Shown: positions 51,290 to 59,628, counted from the first letter of the stretch. The stretch is DNA of 64,000 nt from Paenibacillus taichungensis (GCF_013359905.1 NZ_JABMCC010000118.1:930001-994000), one strand, 5' to 3'. Numbers and translations: made by a program. Notes: generated from the letters alone by a model not told the origin.

Positions 51290-52543
51290 TTATTTACTTT
51301 CGCGTATAGCAGATACCAGATCATCCAGCTTCAAGGTTTGTTGTTCACCTGTATCCATGGACTTCAGGGCAATTTCCCCGCGCTCCAGCTCATCATCACC
51401 CAGAATGGCAGTGTAACGGGCTTTGAATCGGTCAGCAGATTTCATCTGAGCTTTCATCTTGCGACCGAGATAGTCGCGTTCACCGGACAGACCGGATTGA
51501 CGAAGCTTAAACAGCTGACGGTTGACTTCACGATCGGCAGCTTCACCGAGAGCAACAAAATACACATCCAGTGGAGCAAGGGAACTAACATCAATGTTCT
51601 GGTGTTCCAGAATCAGTTGAATACGCTCCAGACCGATACCGAAACCAATACCAGGCTGATCCGGTCCACCGATATCTCCAACGAGGCCATTGTATCTGCC
51701 GCCACCGCCGACTGTATCAATCGCCCCAATACCTTGGGCTTTCAGTTCAAAAGCAGTCAATGTGTAGTAATCCAAGCCACGTACCAGACGATTGTTCACC
51801 GCGTAATCTACGCCAAAATCATCCAGATACTCTTTCAGCTTAGCAAAGTGGTTCAATGATTCTTCATCCAGACTATCCAGTATGGACGGTGCCCCTACGA
51901 ATTTGTCCTGATCAACTTTGCAGTCGAGCACACGCAGCGGATTACGTTCCATCCGGGATTGGCAGTCCTTGCACAGGCTGTCCTTCATCGGTCTGAGGAA
52001 TCCAAGCAATTTTTCGCGATATTCTGCACGGCTAGTTGGGTTACCCACCGAGTTGATCTCGACTTTGACATCTTTCAATCCCAGTTCTACACACAGTTGA
52101 TACCCAAGCGCAATGACTTCAGCATCAATCGCTGGATCAAGGGCTCCGATAGCTTCTACACCGAACTGGTGGAACTGACGCTGGCGACCTGCTTGCGGAC
52201 GTTCATAGCGGAACATCGGACCGATGTAATAGAGCTTGCTCACATCCGGTTCGCCATAAATTTTATTTTCCACATAAGCGCGGACAACACCCGCTGTACC
52301 CTCCGGACGAAGGGTCATGCTGCGGTCGCCTTTATCATTGAAGGTGTACATTTCTTTTTCAACAATATCGGTTGTTTCCCCAACGCCTCGTACAAATAAA
52401 GAAGTCTGTTCGAAGATCGGTGTGCGGATCTCGCGATAATTAAAACGGCGACACAGATCACGTGCTTTTTCCTCTACGAACTGCCACTTTTCCACAACAC
52501 CAGGCAGCAAGTCCTGCGTTCCAGTCGGTTTTTGAAAAGCCAT
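51290..52543 (-). CDS. hisS: Histidyl-tRNA synthetase
   Basis: 417 residues. Class II synthetase: motif 1 region RFNYREIRTPIFEQTSLFVR, motif 2 FRYERPQAGRQRQFHQFGVE (about 112-131), histidine-specific LVRGLDYYTLTAFE (about 258-271) and GGGGRYNGLVGDIGGPD, then the anticodon-binding domain with LDVYFVALGEAAD. The ATG at 52543 follows GGAGGGATGAAAG. It is expressed from a T-box leader (52808-53175). A 264-nt stretch separates the T-box terminator from the start and contains repeat copy B. aspS follows 201 nt later with no T-box of its own. Confidence 0.97.
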   Translation of the reverse strand: MAFQKPTGTQDLLPGVVEKWQFVEEKARDLCRRFNYREIRTPIFEQTSLFVRGVGETTDIVEKEMYTFNDKGDRSMTLRPEGTAGVVRAYVENKIYGEPDVSKLYYIGPMFRYERPQAGRQRQFHQFGVEAIGALDPAIDAEVIALGYQLCVELGLKDVKVEINSVGNPTSRAEYREKLLGFLRPMKDSLCKDCQSRMERNPLRVLDCKVDQDKFVGAPSILDSLDEESLNHFAKLKEYLDDFGVDYAVNNRLVRGLDYYTLTAFELKAQGIGAIDTVGGGGRYNGLVGDIGGPDQPGIGFGIGLERIQLILEHQNIDVSSLAPLDVYFVALGEAADREVNRQLFKLRQSGLSGERDYLGRKMKAQMKSADRFKARYTAILGDDELERGEIALKSMDTGEQQTLKLDDLVSAIRESK

Positions 52544-52697
52544 CTTTCATCCCTCCAGCATCTATTTTTCTCTGTATAATAAGTTGTTCCAGGACTGTTA
52601 CACCTGCCCACTCCGATTGAAGTACCATCTTCCGATCGCTGTTATCCCCAGATTTTTTAATTCCATTTTCAATGGGGAAATCCGGTGATAACATATG

Positions 52698-52752
52698 CTT
52701 CCGAAGCAGCTTTCTTTCAGAAAGCTTTTAGCCAAACGCTTCGCTTCTACAG
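52698..52752. repeat. 55-bp hairpin repeat, copy B
   Basis: It starts CTTCCGAAGCAGC and ends GCTTCGCTTCTACAG. It has the same AGCTTTC/GAAAGCT core as copy A, plus an outer CGAAGC/GCTTCG pair that copy A lacks by one base. It lies between the T-box terminator and the hisS start, so it should be part of the mRNA leader. Confidence 0.8.
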
Positions 52753-52807
52753 ATTGGTTCTGCAATCTCCGTTACGGTATAAATGTTAGGATCAACTTAT
52801 ATAACAA

Positions 52808-53175
52808 AAAAATCCCTCGCCCTGTCGCTGTATAAACAGCAAACAAAGGGACGAGGGATTGTGTTTACACATTCACCCGTGGTACCACCCACATTCCGGA
52901 ATCCCTGACACTTTCGCCGTTCAGGTGATCATGTGATGATCTAAGATTGCTCCAGGCAATCCGATCAAACAAATCATTCCGCTCTACGTATAACGCACGC
53001 CCTGCGCAGGCCAGCTAATGACAATCAGATATAAATCCAATGTGTTCGCTGTCTGTTCTCGGGGAAGTCATTCGTCCGCTCATCAAGAGAATCCTTACAG
53101 CCAAGGGATTCCTCTCTGTTCATGTGGGCACGGAGTACTTGGTCCCGTCATCAAATCATCAAGTTATATGATTAC
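52808..53175 (-). promoter_or_regulatory. T-box riboswitch upstream of hisS-aspS
   Basis: The T-box core on the minus strand reads GTGGGTGGTACCACGG (about 52877-52893). The terminator is a long stem AATCCCTCG...CGAGGGATT (52812-52860) ending in TTTTTTT. Stem I covers roughly 53020-53130. A CAC triplet at 53042-53044 (minus strand) is a candidate histidine specifier; the fold was not computed. Uncharged tRNA-His should raise expression of hisS, and with it aspS unless an internal promoter exists. Confidence 0.88.
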
Positions 53176-53180
53176 ATGTT

Positions 53181-53186
53181 ATTATA
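53181..53186 (-). promoter_or_regulatory. -10 box of the hisS T-box leader
   Basis: A perfect TATAAT on the minus strand just ahead of the T-box; no good -35 hexamer at 16-18 nt. The stretch 53190-53320 shows nothing else. Confidence 0.45.
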
Positions 53187-53320
53187 TAACGTTTAAAGTT
53201 AATTTATTTTCTGATTGTAATGAACCGCAGTGCTAAAGTCAAGGGCTAACACAAAAAGATAGCATTAGAAAAAAATTCTCACACGCCGTACGAGATGCGG
53301 AGTCCACAGAAATCAAAGCT

Positions 53321-53360
53321 AATAGAAGCTGGATTCATCAAATGAATTCCAACTTCTATT
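53321..53360 (-). terminator. Terminator of the SEC-C protein gene
   Basis: AATAGAAGCTGGATTCAT (53321-53338) pairs with ATGAATTCCAACTTCTATT (53342-53360) with small mismatches, 15 nt after the stop. The T-rich tail is modest (GCTTTGATTT). Confidence 0.6.
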
Positions 53361-53374
53361 GTTTTCTTATATCT

Positions 53375-54643
53375 CTATTGTTTCAGCATCCACTTCAGCA
53401 AATCCGGCACATTCGCCCATAGACGGGAGTGTATAATGACATATTCAATCGCTTCGTCAGAATTGCCCATTCCGACAAAATCAGGGAGGTTATGCGGCAG
53501 CCGCTTCAAACCCAGCAGATAATCAGGCACATGTTTGTTCACACCCTGGGCCACACGGTACAGCCTTTTGAGCTGGGAGGTGATTCCGCTCCTCTTATAC
53601 TCCAGAATGATCTTGTCATAGGCAAAGGCGGCTGTGGCGTCACCTTTCCCATACTTCTCCATCAGTTGCTCTGCCTGCTCCAATTGGTTGCTGTACAAAT
53701 ACACAGCAGCGAGCAGGTAACGCGCTCCGGTATTGTCTTCCGTATTAAGCTCCAAAATATGCTCCAGGATTTGTGCCGCTTCTTTGGCATCTCCGCCAAA
53801 CCAGCAGGATTCGGCGTAGCTTTTGCATATCCTGATATATGGACGAGTCTCATGAAGCGCCCAAAAGTTACCCTTATTCTTCTCAAAAAACAGTTCGCCC
53901 AGTTCGTGTTCGCCAGCAGCGATTCCGGCCTTGAGGTAAGCTCGTGCATCAGACTCATTGTCCGATTCCTCAGCCAGAATACGATATGCATCAGAGCTGT
54001 CAGAATACATCTCCAGGGCCGTTTTCGCCAGCTGTATTCTGCGTTTGGAAGAACTGGATTCCATCGCCTTATGTAGCAGAGCCTGCGCTTTGTCCTTCGA
54101 TGTGCCTGGGCTGTTCAGAATCATCAGCTCGTCTGGTTCGCCACCCATGCCGTATTCTTCGATGTACTCGAACATCTCCTTAACCTTTCGGGAGATCGTT
54201 GATGTCGTTACCTCATATTTACCTGACAGCTCAGCCTTTGAGACATTGAAGCCGTACTCCTCGGACAGCAAATACTCGATTGCGGCGCAGAACGAGCCAG
54301 TCTTCTTGACAGTAGGGCGGGTCTGACGGGAATAGCCATTCCAAAGCATCAGAGCTTCCAATATCAGCTCCCGCTCGTAATGGTTCCTCATGTTCTCAAT
54401 AAGCTCCAGGGCCAGCTGTTCGTGAGCCGTATGCTCCCATTTCAGTTCGCTCGCCACCATCTTTTTCAGCTTGGTCAGGGTCAGTTTGCTCTCAGGCTGA
54501 ATCGAGGCTTCCTGAACTGGTTGCTCCGTTGATATCAGCCCCAGTATGGATTCTACCGCAGAAGGCTCCTTGCCCAGACAGCATTTCTTATATTTTTTCC
54601 CGCTTCCGCACGGGCATAAATCATTTCTTCCAACCTTACTCAA
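53375..54643 (-). CDS. SEC-C zinc-motif protein with HTH and TPR-like helices
   Basis: 422 residues from a TTG start at 54643, chosen because AAGGGGG lies 8 nt upstream and the frame then begins directly with the SEC-C motif SKVGRNDLCPCGSGKK and YKKCCLG (residues 2-21). That motif binds zinc and in SecA contacts SecB or ribosomes. Residues about 132-159 look like a helix-turn-helix (FNVSKAELSGKYEVTTSTIS). From about 190 to the end the protein is helical with TPR-like repeats (RIQLAKTALEMYSDSSDAYR, ARYLLAAVYLYSNQLEQAEQ). The combination suggests a DNA- or protein-binding adaptor. Function unknown. It stands alone with its own terminator. Confidence 0.8.
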   Translation of the reverse strand: MSKVGRNDLCPCGSGKKYKKCCLGKEPSAVESILGLISTEQPVQEASIQPESKLTLTKLKKMVASELKWEHTAHEQLALELIENMRNHYERELILEALMLWNGYSRQTRPTVKKTGSFCAAIEYLLSEEYGFNVSKAELSGKYEVTTSTISRKVKEMFEYIEEYGMGGEPDELMILNSPGTSKDKAQALLHKAMESSSSKRRIQLAKTALEMYSDSSDAYRILAEESDNESDARAYLKAGIAAGEHELGELFFEKNKGNFWALHETRPYIRICKSYAESCWFGGDAKEAAQILEHILELNTEDNTGARYLLAAVYLYSNQLEQAEQLMEKYGKGDATAAFAYDKIILEYKRSGITSQLKRLYRVAQGVNKHVPDYLLGLKRLPHNLPDFVGMGNSDEAIEYVIIHSRLWANVPDLLKWMLKQ

Positions 54644-54782
54644 AACTAATTCCCCCTTAAATCTGTCACTAGCCATTTGCATGAGAATACTGTTGCTTTA
54701 GCACTATAGGTGTCATTTCTCCTACAAGGCATTCTATATAATTTACAATTTCCAGCATCAAGCAGAAACGGTTGCCCCGCTC

Positions 54783-54968
54783 TTATATAAGGGCGGGGTC
54801 GTTCAGCGAGTATATGTTCATCTGGAATATGACGATCACTCTGGCTATGAATTCCTCACACTCTTTATCATAGGATTGGATTCGCCTGAGCCCAATCGTT
54901 GGAAGCTTGATTACCGTCCATTGTAGCCCAACTATGAAAACAAATCGCTTTAAAATACTTAAACCCAT
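54783..54968 (-). CDS. Possible 61-residue small protein or gene remnant
   Basis: Open from ATG 54968 to a TAA at 54783. The second half (TIGLRRIQSYDKECEEFIAR) has the look of real protein, but the ribosome binding site is weak (AGAGAA). The stop lies in a near-perfect palindrome CCCCGC-N12-GCGGGG (54775-54798). It could be a remnant of a longer gene. No family recognised. The rest of the 54644-55033 gap shows nothing. Confidence 0.25.
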   Translation of the reverse strand: MGLSILKRFVFIVGLQWTVIKLPTIGLRRIQSYDKECEEFIARVIVIFQMNIYSLNDPALI

Positions 54969-55033
54969 TTCTCTATTCTAGCAAAAATTTAAATAAGGGG
55001 TAAGCTTCGCCCAAAACATATAAATTTTCATCT

Positions 55034-55063
55034 CAAAAAAAAAACCTGCACACGGTGTGCAGG
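55034..55063 (-). terminator. Strong intrinsic terminator without an obvious gene
   Basis: CCTGCACAC (55045-55053) and GTGTGCAGG (55055-55063) followed on the minus strand by ten T. The nearest upstream gene already has a terminator at 55188-55246, so this is either a tandem terminator or ends a short unannotated transcript from 55064-55187. Confidence 0.7.
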
Positions 55064-55187
55064 CTCAAAGGATATATAAAAAAAGGGGGTCATGTGTGTT
55101 ATTATAAACGGGCTATGTTAAAGGCTTATGTAACTAATATTACAGTAATATTACAAAAATGATAGCGCTTTATAATTTGTTGTTTTC

Positions 55188-55246
55188 TCCATTATAAAAG
55201 CCCATGCAGAGTGTCCTGACATGGAAGTCAGACCCTGCAAGGGCTT
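55188..55246 (-). terminator. Terminator of the YflT-like gene
   Basis: Arms AAAGCCC (55197-55203) and GGGCTT (55241-55246), with inner GCAG/CTGC and GTCCTGAC/GTCAGAC pairings, 12 nt after the stop. The minus-strand tail is TTTTATAATGG. Confidence 0.65.
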
Positions 55247-55257
55247 CATACTACGTA

Positions 55258-55704
55258 TTAATTCAATTCTTCCACATAAGCTTGGTTGGAACGAAGTTTA
55301 TGAACGATTTCCTCATAATCCTCATCCCTTACTTTGGCAGACAAAACATAATGCAGATCGTCATAGTCAGCCGAGGACACATCCGCAGCATCCAACAGAT
55401 CGCCTTCCTCATTAACATTATCTCGGGTACCTCGCTCGGTATCACGATCCACATTGCTGACGACCGGAATTACATTTTCGCTGGCGGGAACCCCAGGTGC
55501 TGCACCCACACCCATGGCTCCATTGGTTCCTACGCCACCCGCTGTGTTATAAGGCACCAAAGGTACCATAATCCGTTTGTCTCTGCCAACCGCGCTATCC
55601 AGTTGCCCTACTTCCAAATGCTCTGTACGGAACGTCTGAAGTGAGGTTCTTGCCCCCTCTGCCTCGTCCTCGGTCCGAAAATACGCCTGAATATGTTTTG
55701 TCAT
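55258..55704 (-). CDS. YflT-like general stress protein
   Basis: 148 residues. The first 25 residues (KHIQAYFRTEDEAEGARTSL) and the last 40 (DLHYVLSAKVRDEDYEEIVH) resemble the two halves of the YflT / general stress protein 17M alpha-beta fold. Between them is a Gly/Ala/Val-rich linker (AGGVGTNGAMGVGAAPGVPA) and an acidic patch. The assignment is from pattern memory and not certain. The ATG at 55704 follows AAAGGAGGGTTTGAC, a strong site, so it is probably well expressed. It is monocistronic. Confidence 0.6.
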   Translation of the reverse strand: MTKHIQAYFRTEDEAEGARTSLQTFRTEHLEVGQLDSAVGRDKRIMVPLVPYNTAGGVGTNGAMGVGAAPGVPASENVIPVVSNVDRDTERGTRDNVNEEGDLLDAADVSSADYDDLHYVLSAKVRDEDYEEIVHKLRSNQAYVEELN

Positions 55705-55818
55705 GTCAAACCCTCCTTTATCGGAATAAATGCTTGGTGAAACTAAAACTTAGAAGCTTTGAGCTTCAATCTACATTTTAATCAATAATCACATTAACGT
55801 ACGGCCCGTCCCAAGTCA

Positions 55819-56325
55819 TTAAATGACTTTTAACAACTCGCGGACAAATGCCGGTTCATCTGCAGGCGTACGGGATGTAATATAATTGCCATCTACTACA
55901 GCTTCATGATCCTTGAATTCTGCCCCTGCGTTCACCATATCATCCTTGAGCGGTGGATAGGATGTAATCGTACGGCCTTTCAACAGATTCGCACTTGCCA
56001 GAATTTGCGGGCCGTGACAGATCGCAGCGATTGGTTTCTTCGCACTGTTGATCTCTGTTACGAATTTCAGAATATGTGCGTCTGTACGCAAATTTTCAGG
56101 AGAAGATCCACCTGGAATGACAACTGCGTCGTAATCCGAAGCCGAAACCTCAGCGATCGCTTTGTCCGAAGTATAGGAGGCTTTACCACCTTTACCTTTC
56201 AGCGTCTCTCCTGCTTTCAAGCCGATAATTTCCACGTCGTGTCCGGCTTTTTTCACCTCATCATATGGAACCTGCATTTCCGAATCTTCAAAATCATTCG
56301 CCAATAAAAAAGCAACTTTACTCAT
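55819..56325 (-). CDS. DJ-1/PfpI family protein (YraA/YhbO type)
   Basis: 168 residues from the ATG at 56325 (AAAGGAGAACATACGTT upstream); the frame extends to 56439 without a site. The class I glutamine-amidotransferase-like fold shows the active Glu in LANDFEDSEMQVPY (about 8-21), the nucleophile Cys in AAICHGPQILA (about 102-112), and the His within the CHG dyad. Family members are described as protein/nucleic-acid deglycases or methylglyoxal-stress proteins; the exact activity is debated. It lies next to a stress-type gene on the same strand, but each seems to have its own signals. Confidence 0.9.
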   Translation of the reverse strand: MSKVAFLLANDFEDSEMQVPYDEVKKAGHDVEIIGLKAGETLKGKGGKASYTSDKAIAEVSASDYDAVVIPGGSSPENLRTDAHILKFVTEINSAKKPIAAICHGPQILASANLLKGRTITSYPPLKDDMVNAGAEFKDHEAVVDGNYITSRTPADEPAFVRELLKVI

Positions 56326-56546
56326 AACGTATGTTCTCCTTTCCGTGTTCGAAATTTCTTGAAATCGGGTATTCGCAGAAATTGTTGGTGTACATTTCTT
56401 GTTCATTGCCCGTAATAAATACTGAACCTGGCACGCCATCGTGCCTCGTTCTGTTATTACCCTAACCAGAGCCGTTTATAACATGACGAACCTGTATTAT
56501 TTTGACTATGATCAGACCATCCGATTCATCAACAGTTAAGCTCCAT

Positions 56547-56590
56547 AACAAAAAAAGTCTTGATTCGATAATCGAATCAAGACTTTTCAT
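56547..56590 (-). terminator. Strong terminator of the 55-codon ORF
   Basis: A perfect 17-bp stem AAAAGTCTTGATTCGAT (56553-56569) / ATCGAATCAAGACTTTT (56571-56587), with a TTTTTTGTTATGG tail on the minus strand, 21 nt after the stop at 56611. The rest of 56326-56546 shows nothing. Confidence 0.85.
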
Positions 56591-56610
56591 TCATTACAAA
56601 TGGTCAGCAC

Positions 56611-56778
56611 TCAGTCACGCGGAAGACGGCTCTGTTCCCCTTTGTCCGAATCCTGAAGGGCCCAGATCGTTGTTGCACACTCGGCAGCAGCGCGGGCAAG
56701 TTTCAGGGACTCATACAGGTTTCCAGGCAGAAGCAGAGGTTCTATTCGGGAACGTGTTTCCTTGACGGATTGGCGCAT
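56611..56778 (-). CDS. 55-residue hypothetical protein, unannotated-size small gene
   Basis: Read by hand on the minus strand: ATG 56778, TGA 56611. The peptide starts MRQSVKETRSRIEPLLLPG and continues NLYESLKLARAAAECATTIW, a predicted amphipathic helix, ending QSRLPRD. An AAAGGAG site lies 13 nt upstream, somewhat far; ATT and ATC codons lie closer. A strong terminator starts 21 nt after the stop, and the dtd gene upstream ends at 56856, so the ORF fills a 285-nt gap neatly. It could be the last gene of the relA-dtd transcript. No family recognised. Confidence 0.6.
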   Translation of the reverse strand: MRQSVKETRSRIEPLLLPGNLYESLKLARAAAECATTIWALQDSDKGEQSRLPRD

Positions 56779-56855
56779 AATGGTTGGGATACTCCTTTGA
56801 TCATCTTATGTTAATGAACCGAATTATCCCTCATTATGGCCTGTTCCCCAATCAA

Positions 56856-57317
56856 TTATGCATGCGTTTCTTGACGAATAGGGCTTTCGAGCATTAAAGT
56901 CACGGGTCCCCAATTCGTGAAAGTCACATCCATCATCGCTCCGAAACGTCCGGTTTCCACCTGAATTCCTTTATCACGTAACAGCTGATTAAACGTTTCA
57001 TACAACAATTCTGCCGCTTCAGGTCTGGCTGCAGCTGCAAAGCTTGGGCGTTTTCCTTTACGACAATCTCCGTACAATGTAAATTGTGAGACAGATAATA
57101 CAGCCCCGCCCACATCGATCAAACTAAGATTCATCTTTTCCTGCTCATCCTCAAAGATTCGAAGTCCAGCGATTTTGTCTGCCAAATATATAGCATCCTT
57201 CTCCGTGTCCTCATGTGTAATTCCCACAAGCAACATCAACCCGGATTCAATTCTCCCCGTCAGCTCGTCTCCAACGGTCACCTGAGCCTCTTTACAGCGT
57301 TGTACAAGCACCCTCAT
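56856..57317 (-). CDS. dtd: D-aminoacyl-tRNA deacylase
   Basis: 153 residues, standard. It hydrolyses D-Tyr-tRNA and other mischarged D-aminoacyl-tRNAs (and Gly-tRNA-Ala). The two signature loops are visible: LSVSQFTLYGDCRKGKRPSF (about 74-93) with the SQFTLYG motif, and TNWGPVTLMLES near the C-terminus, the cross-subunit Gly-cisPro-type loop region. It starts 12 nt after the relA stop on the same strand, the same relA-dtd pair as in B. subtilis. Confidence 0.95.
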   Translation of the reverse strand: MRVLVQRCKEAQVTVGDELTGRIESGLMLLVGITHEDTEKDAIYLADKIAGLRIFEDEQEKMNLSLIDVGGAVLSVSQFTLYGDCRKGKRPSFAAAARPEAAELLYETFNQLLRDKGIQVETGRFGAMMDVTFTNWGPVTLMLESPIRQETHA

Positions 57318-57329
57318 CTTACAGGCTCC

Positions 57330-59513
57330 TTACTGCATAATCCGATGCACAGAATAGACATCTTTCACCCGTTTGATCCGTTCCACAACCGAATGCAGAT
57401 GCTCCGTATTACGAATCAGAATTGTAACGTGCACCAATGCTAATTTATTTTTATCTGTACGTCCGGTGACGGCAGAAATATTGGTTTTACTTTCGGAAAC
57501 AGCCTGAAGCACTTCATTGAGCAAGCCGTTGCGATCATGACCCGTAATCTCAATATCCACACTGTAGTTGGCTTCAATATTCTCTTCCCACTCGACTTCA
57601 ATGACGCGAGCTGCTTCTTCCCCATCCGTACTGGAAGGAATATTTGGACAGTCCGTTCGATGCACCGAAACCCCACGTCCACGTGTAACATACCCGATAA
57701 TAGCATCCCCTGGTACAGGGTTACAGCAGCGCGCAAAACGAACAAGCAAATTGTCTATACCTTTGACACGAATGCCATTCGTCGGACGGTTTTTGCGTTC
57801 AGGTGCAGGCTTCAGCTCACGCATCTCGGAGTTCAGCTCAAGCAAGCTGGATTCTTCCTGCTCCTTGCGAAGTTTCTCCGTTGCTTTGGTCACGATCTGT
57901 GCAGCCGTAATGCCACCGAATCCAACAGCTGCGAGCATATCTTCAATATCATTGAAGGCATACTTTTTGGCTGCTTCCTGCAACTTATCGTCGGTCATCC
58001 AAGCAGATGGATCAAGTCCCATGCGCTTGAGTTCACGTTCACAACTGTCGCGTCCTTTTTCAACATTTTCTTCCCGCCGTTCCTTCTTGAACCATTGCTT
58101 GATCTTCGCTCGTGCGTGAGAGGATTTTGCAATTTTAAGCCAGTCCTGACTCGGTCCGTAAGAATGTTTGGACGTCAAAATTTCAATGATATCACCCGTT
58201 TTGAGATGATAATCGAGTGGAACGATACGACCATTTACTTTGGCACCAATCGTCCGATTACCCACCTCTGTATGGATTCTATATGCAAAATCCAATGGAA
58301 CAGATCCAGTAGGCAATTCGATAACTTCCCCTTTTGGCGTGAATACAAAGACCAGATCCGAGAAGAAATCCATTTTAAGCGATTCTACAAATTCAGACGC
58401 ATCCTGCGCTTCATTTTGAAGTTCAAGAATCTCGCGGAAGAACGTAATTTTATCTTCAAAATTATTTCCGTTTCCGTTCGCAGCGCCTTCCTTGTAGGCC
58501 CAGTGAGCAGCAATACCGAATTCAGCGGTGCGGTGCATATCCCATGTCCGGATTTGGACTTCAGTCGGTTCCCCATTCGGACCTACGACTGTGGTATGCA
58601 GCGATTGATACATGTTCGCCTTCGGCATCGCGATATAGTCCTTGAAACGTCCTGGCATTGGTTTCCATAACGTGTGTATAATGCCGAGGGTAGCATAACA
58701 ATCCTTGATGTTATCCACAATAATACGAATCGCAAGCAGATCATAAATCTCGTTAAACTGTTTGTTTTTCGTTGTCATTTTTTTGAACACGCTGTAGATG
58801 TGCTTAGGACGTCCCGACAGATCTGCCTGAATTCCCATCTCATCCAGCTTGCTTGTAATACCGTCCATAACCGTATCAATATATTGCTCACGTTCCGCAC
58901 GCTTCTTGTGCATCAGGTTTGCAATCCGGTAATATTGCTGCGGATTCAAATAACGGAGGGCGATGTCCTCCATTTCCCATTTGATTGCAGAGATACCCAG
59001 ACGGTTCGCAATCGGACAGAAAATCTCCAACGTTTCATATGAAATACGGCGCTGGCTTTCTTCCGACTGAAACTTGAGTGTCCGCATATTATGCAGACGG
59101 TCAGCCAATTTGATCACGATGACACGGATGTCCTGCGCCATGGCGATGAACATTTTGCGGTAGTTCTCGTTCTGCTGTTCTTCCTTGGAGCGGAACTGAA
59201 TACGTTCCAGCTTCGTCAAGCCGTCAACAAGCATGGCACACGTATTGCCGAAATGATTGCGGATTTCTTCAAGTGAAACCGTAGTATCTTCTACTACATC
59301 ATGAAGAAGCGCTGCAATTATGGAGATGGTGTCCATCTGCATGTTTACAACAATATCGGCAACCGCAAGCGGATGCAGAATATACGGTTCTCCCGATTTT
59401 CGCGTCTGTCCATGGTGGGCCTGATCAGCAAATTCGTAAGCTTCTCGTATGCGCACCAGATCGGGTTCTTTGATATATGCCCCGGCCTTCTCGAGTAATT
59501 GCTCTATGCCCAT
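57330..59513 (-). CDS. relA: Bifunctional (p)ppGpp synthetase/hydrolase RelA/SpoT
   Basis: 727 residues from the ATG at 59513; an earlier in-frame TTG (59543) would add ten residues. Order: HD hydrolase (about 20-180, AHHGQTRKSGEPYILHPLAV and AALLHDVVEDT), synthetase (about 235-375, with YQSLHTTVVGPNGEPTEVQI), TGS (about 390-455, VFTPKGEVIELPTGSVPLDF), helical and zinc-finger-like CCNPVPGD segment (about 595), and ACT (about 655-727). The intact HD motif means it can both make and degrade the alarmone. The ribosome binding site is weak. Promoter at 59600-59628. Confidence 0.96.
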   Translation of the reverse strand: MGIEQLLEKAGAYIKEPDLVRIREAYEFADQAHHGQTRKSGEPYILHPLAVADIVVNMQMDTISIIAALLHDVVEDTTVSLEEIRNHFGNTCAMLVDGLTKLERIQFRSKEEQQNENYRKMFIAMAQDIRVIVIKLADRLHNMRTLKFQSEESQRRISYETLEIFCPIANRLGISAIKWEMEDIALRYLNPQQYYRIANLMHKKRAEREQYIDTVMDGITSKLDEMGIQADLSGRPKHIYSVFKKMTTKNKQFNEIYDLLAIRIIVDNIKDCYATLGIIHTLWKPMPGRFKDYIAMPKANMYQSLHTTVVGPNGEPTEVQIRTWDMHRTAEFGIAAHWAYKEGAANGNGNNFEDKITFFREILELQNEAQDASEFVESLKMDFFSDLVFVFTPKGEVIELPTGSVPLDFAYRIHTEVGNRTIGAKVNGRIVPLDYHLKTGDIIEILTSKHSYGPSQDWLKIAKSSHARAKIKQWFKKERREENVEKGRDSCERELKRMGLDPSAWMTDDKLQEAAKKYAFNDIEDMLAAVGFGGITAAQIVTKATEKLRKEQEESSLLELNSEMRELKPAPERKNRPTNGIRVKGIDNLLVRFARCCNPVPGDAIIGYVTRGRGVSVHRTDCPNIPSSTDGEEAARVIEVEWEENIEANYSVDIEITGHDRNGLLNEVLQAVSESKTNISAVTGRTDKNKLALVHVTILIRNTEHLHSVVERIKRVKDVYSVHRIMQ

Positions 59514-59599
59514 TCTGATCTGTTCCGTGTCCTTTCTATACAAAATGGAACCCGTGACATAATATCAACACAGGTTCCCCGTAAAAGTAATTTCCTATA

Positions 59600-59628
59600 A
59601 TTATGACGCTTCGCCCGTTTCCCGTCAA
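59600..59628 (-). promoter_or_regulatory. Promoter of relA-dtd
   Basis: Minus strand: TTGACG (59623-59628), 17-nt spacer, CATAAT (59600-59605). It lies 87 nt ahead of the relA start. The remaining 59629-59819 stretch holds a 7-bp inverted repeat GCACATA/TATGTGC (about 59647-59680) and no gene. Confidence 0.7.

Noticed and set aside
52458..52694. 78-codon minus-strand ORF overlapping the start of hisS
   Set aside because: Out of frame with hisS, no ribosome binding site.
57537..58670. 377-codon plus-strand ORF
   Set aside because: Antisense of relA; composition not protein-like.
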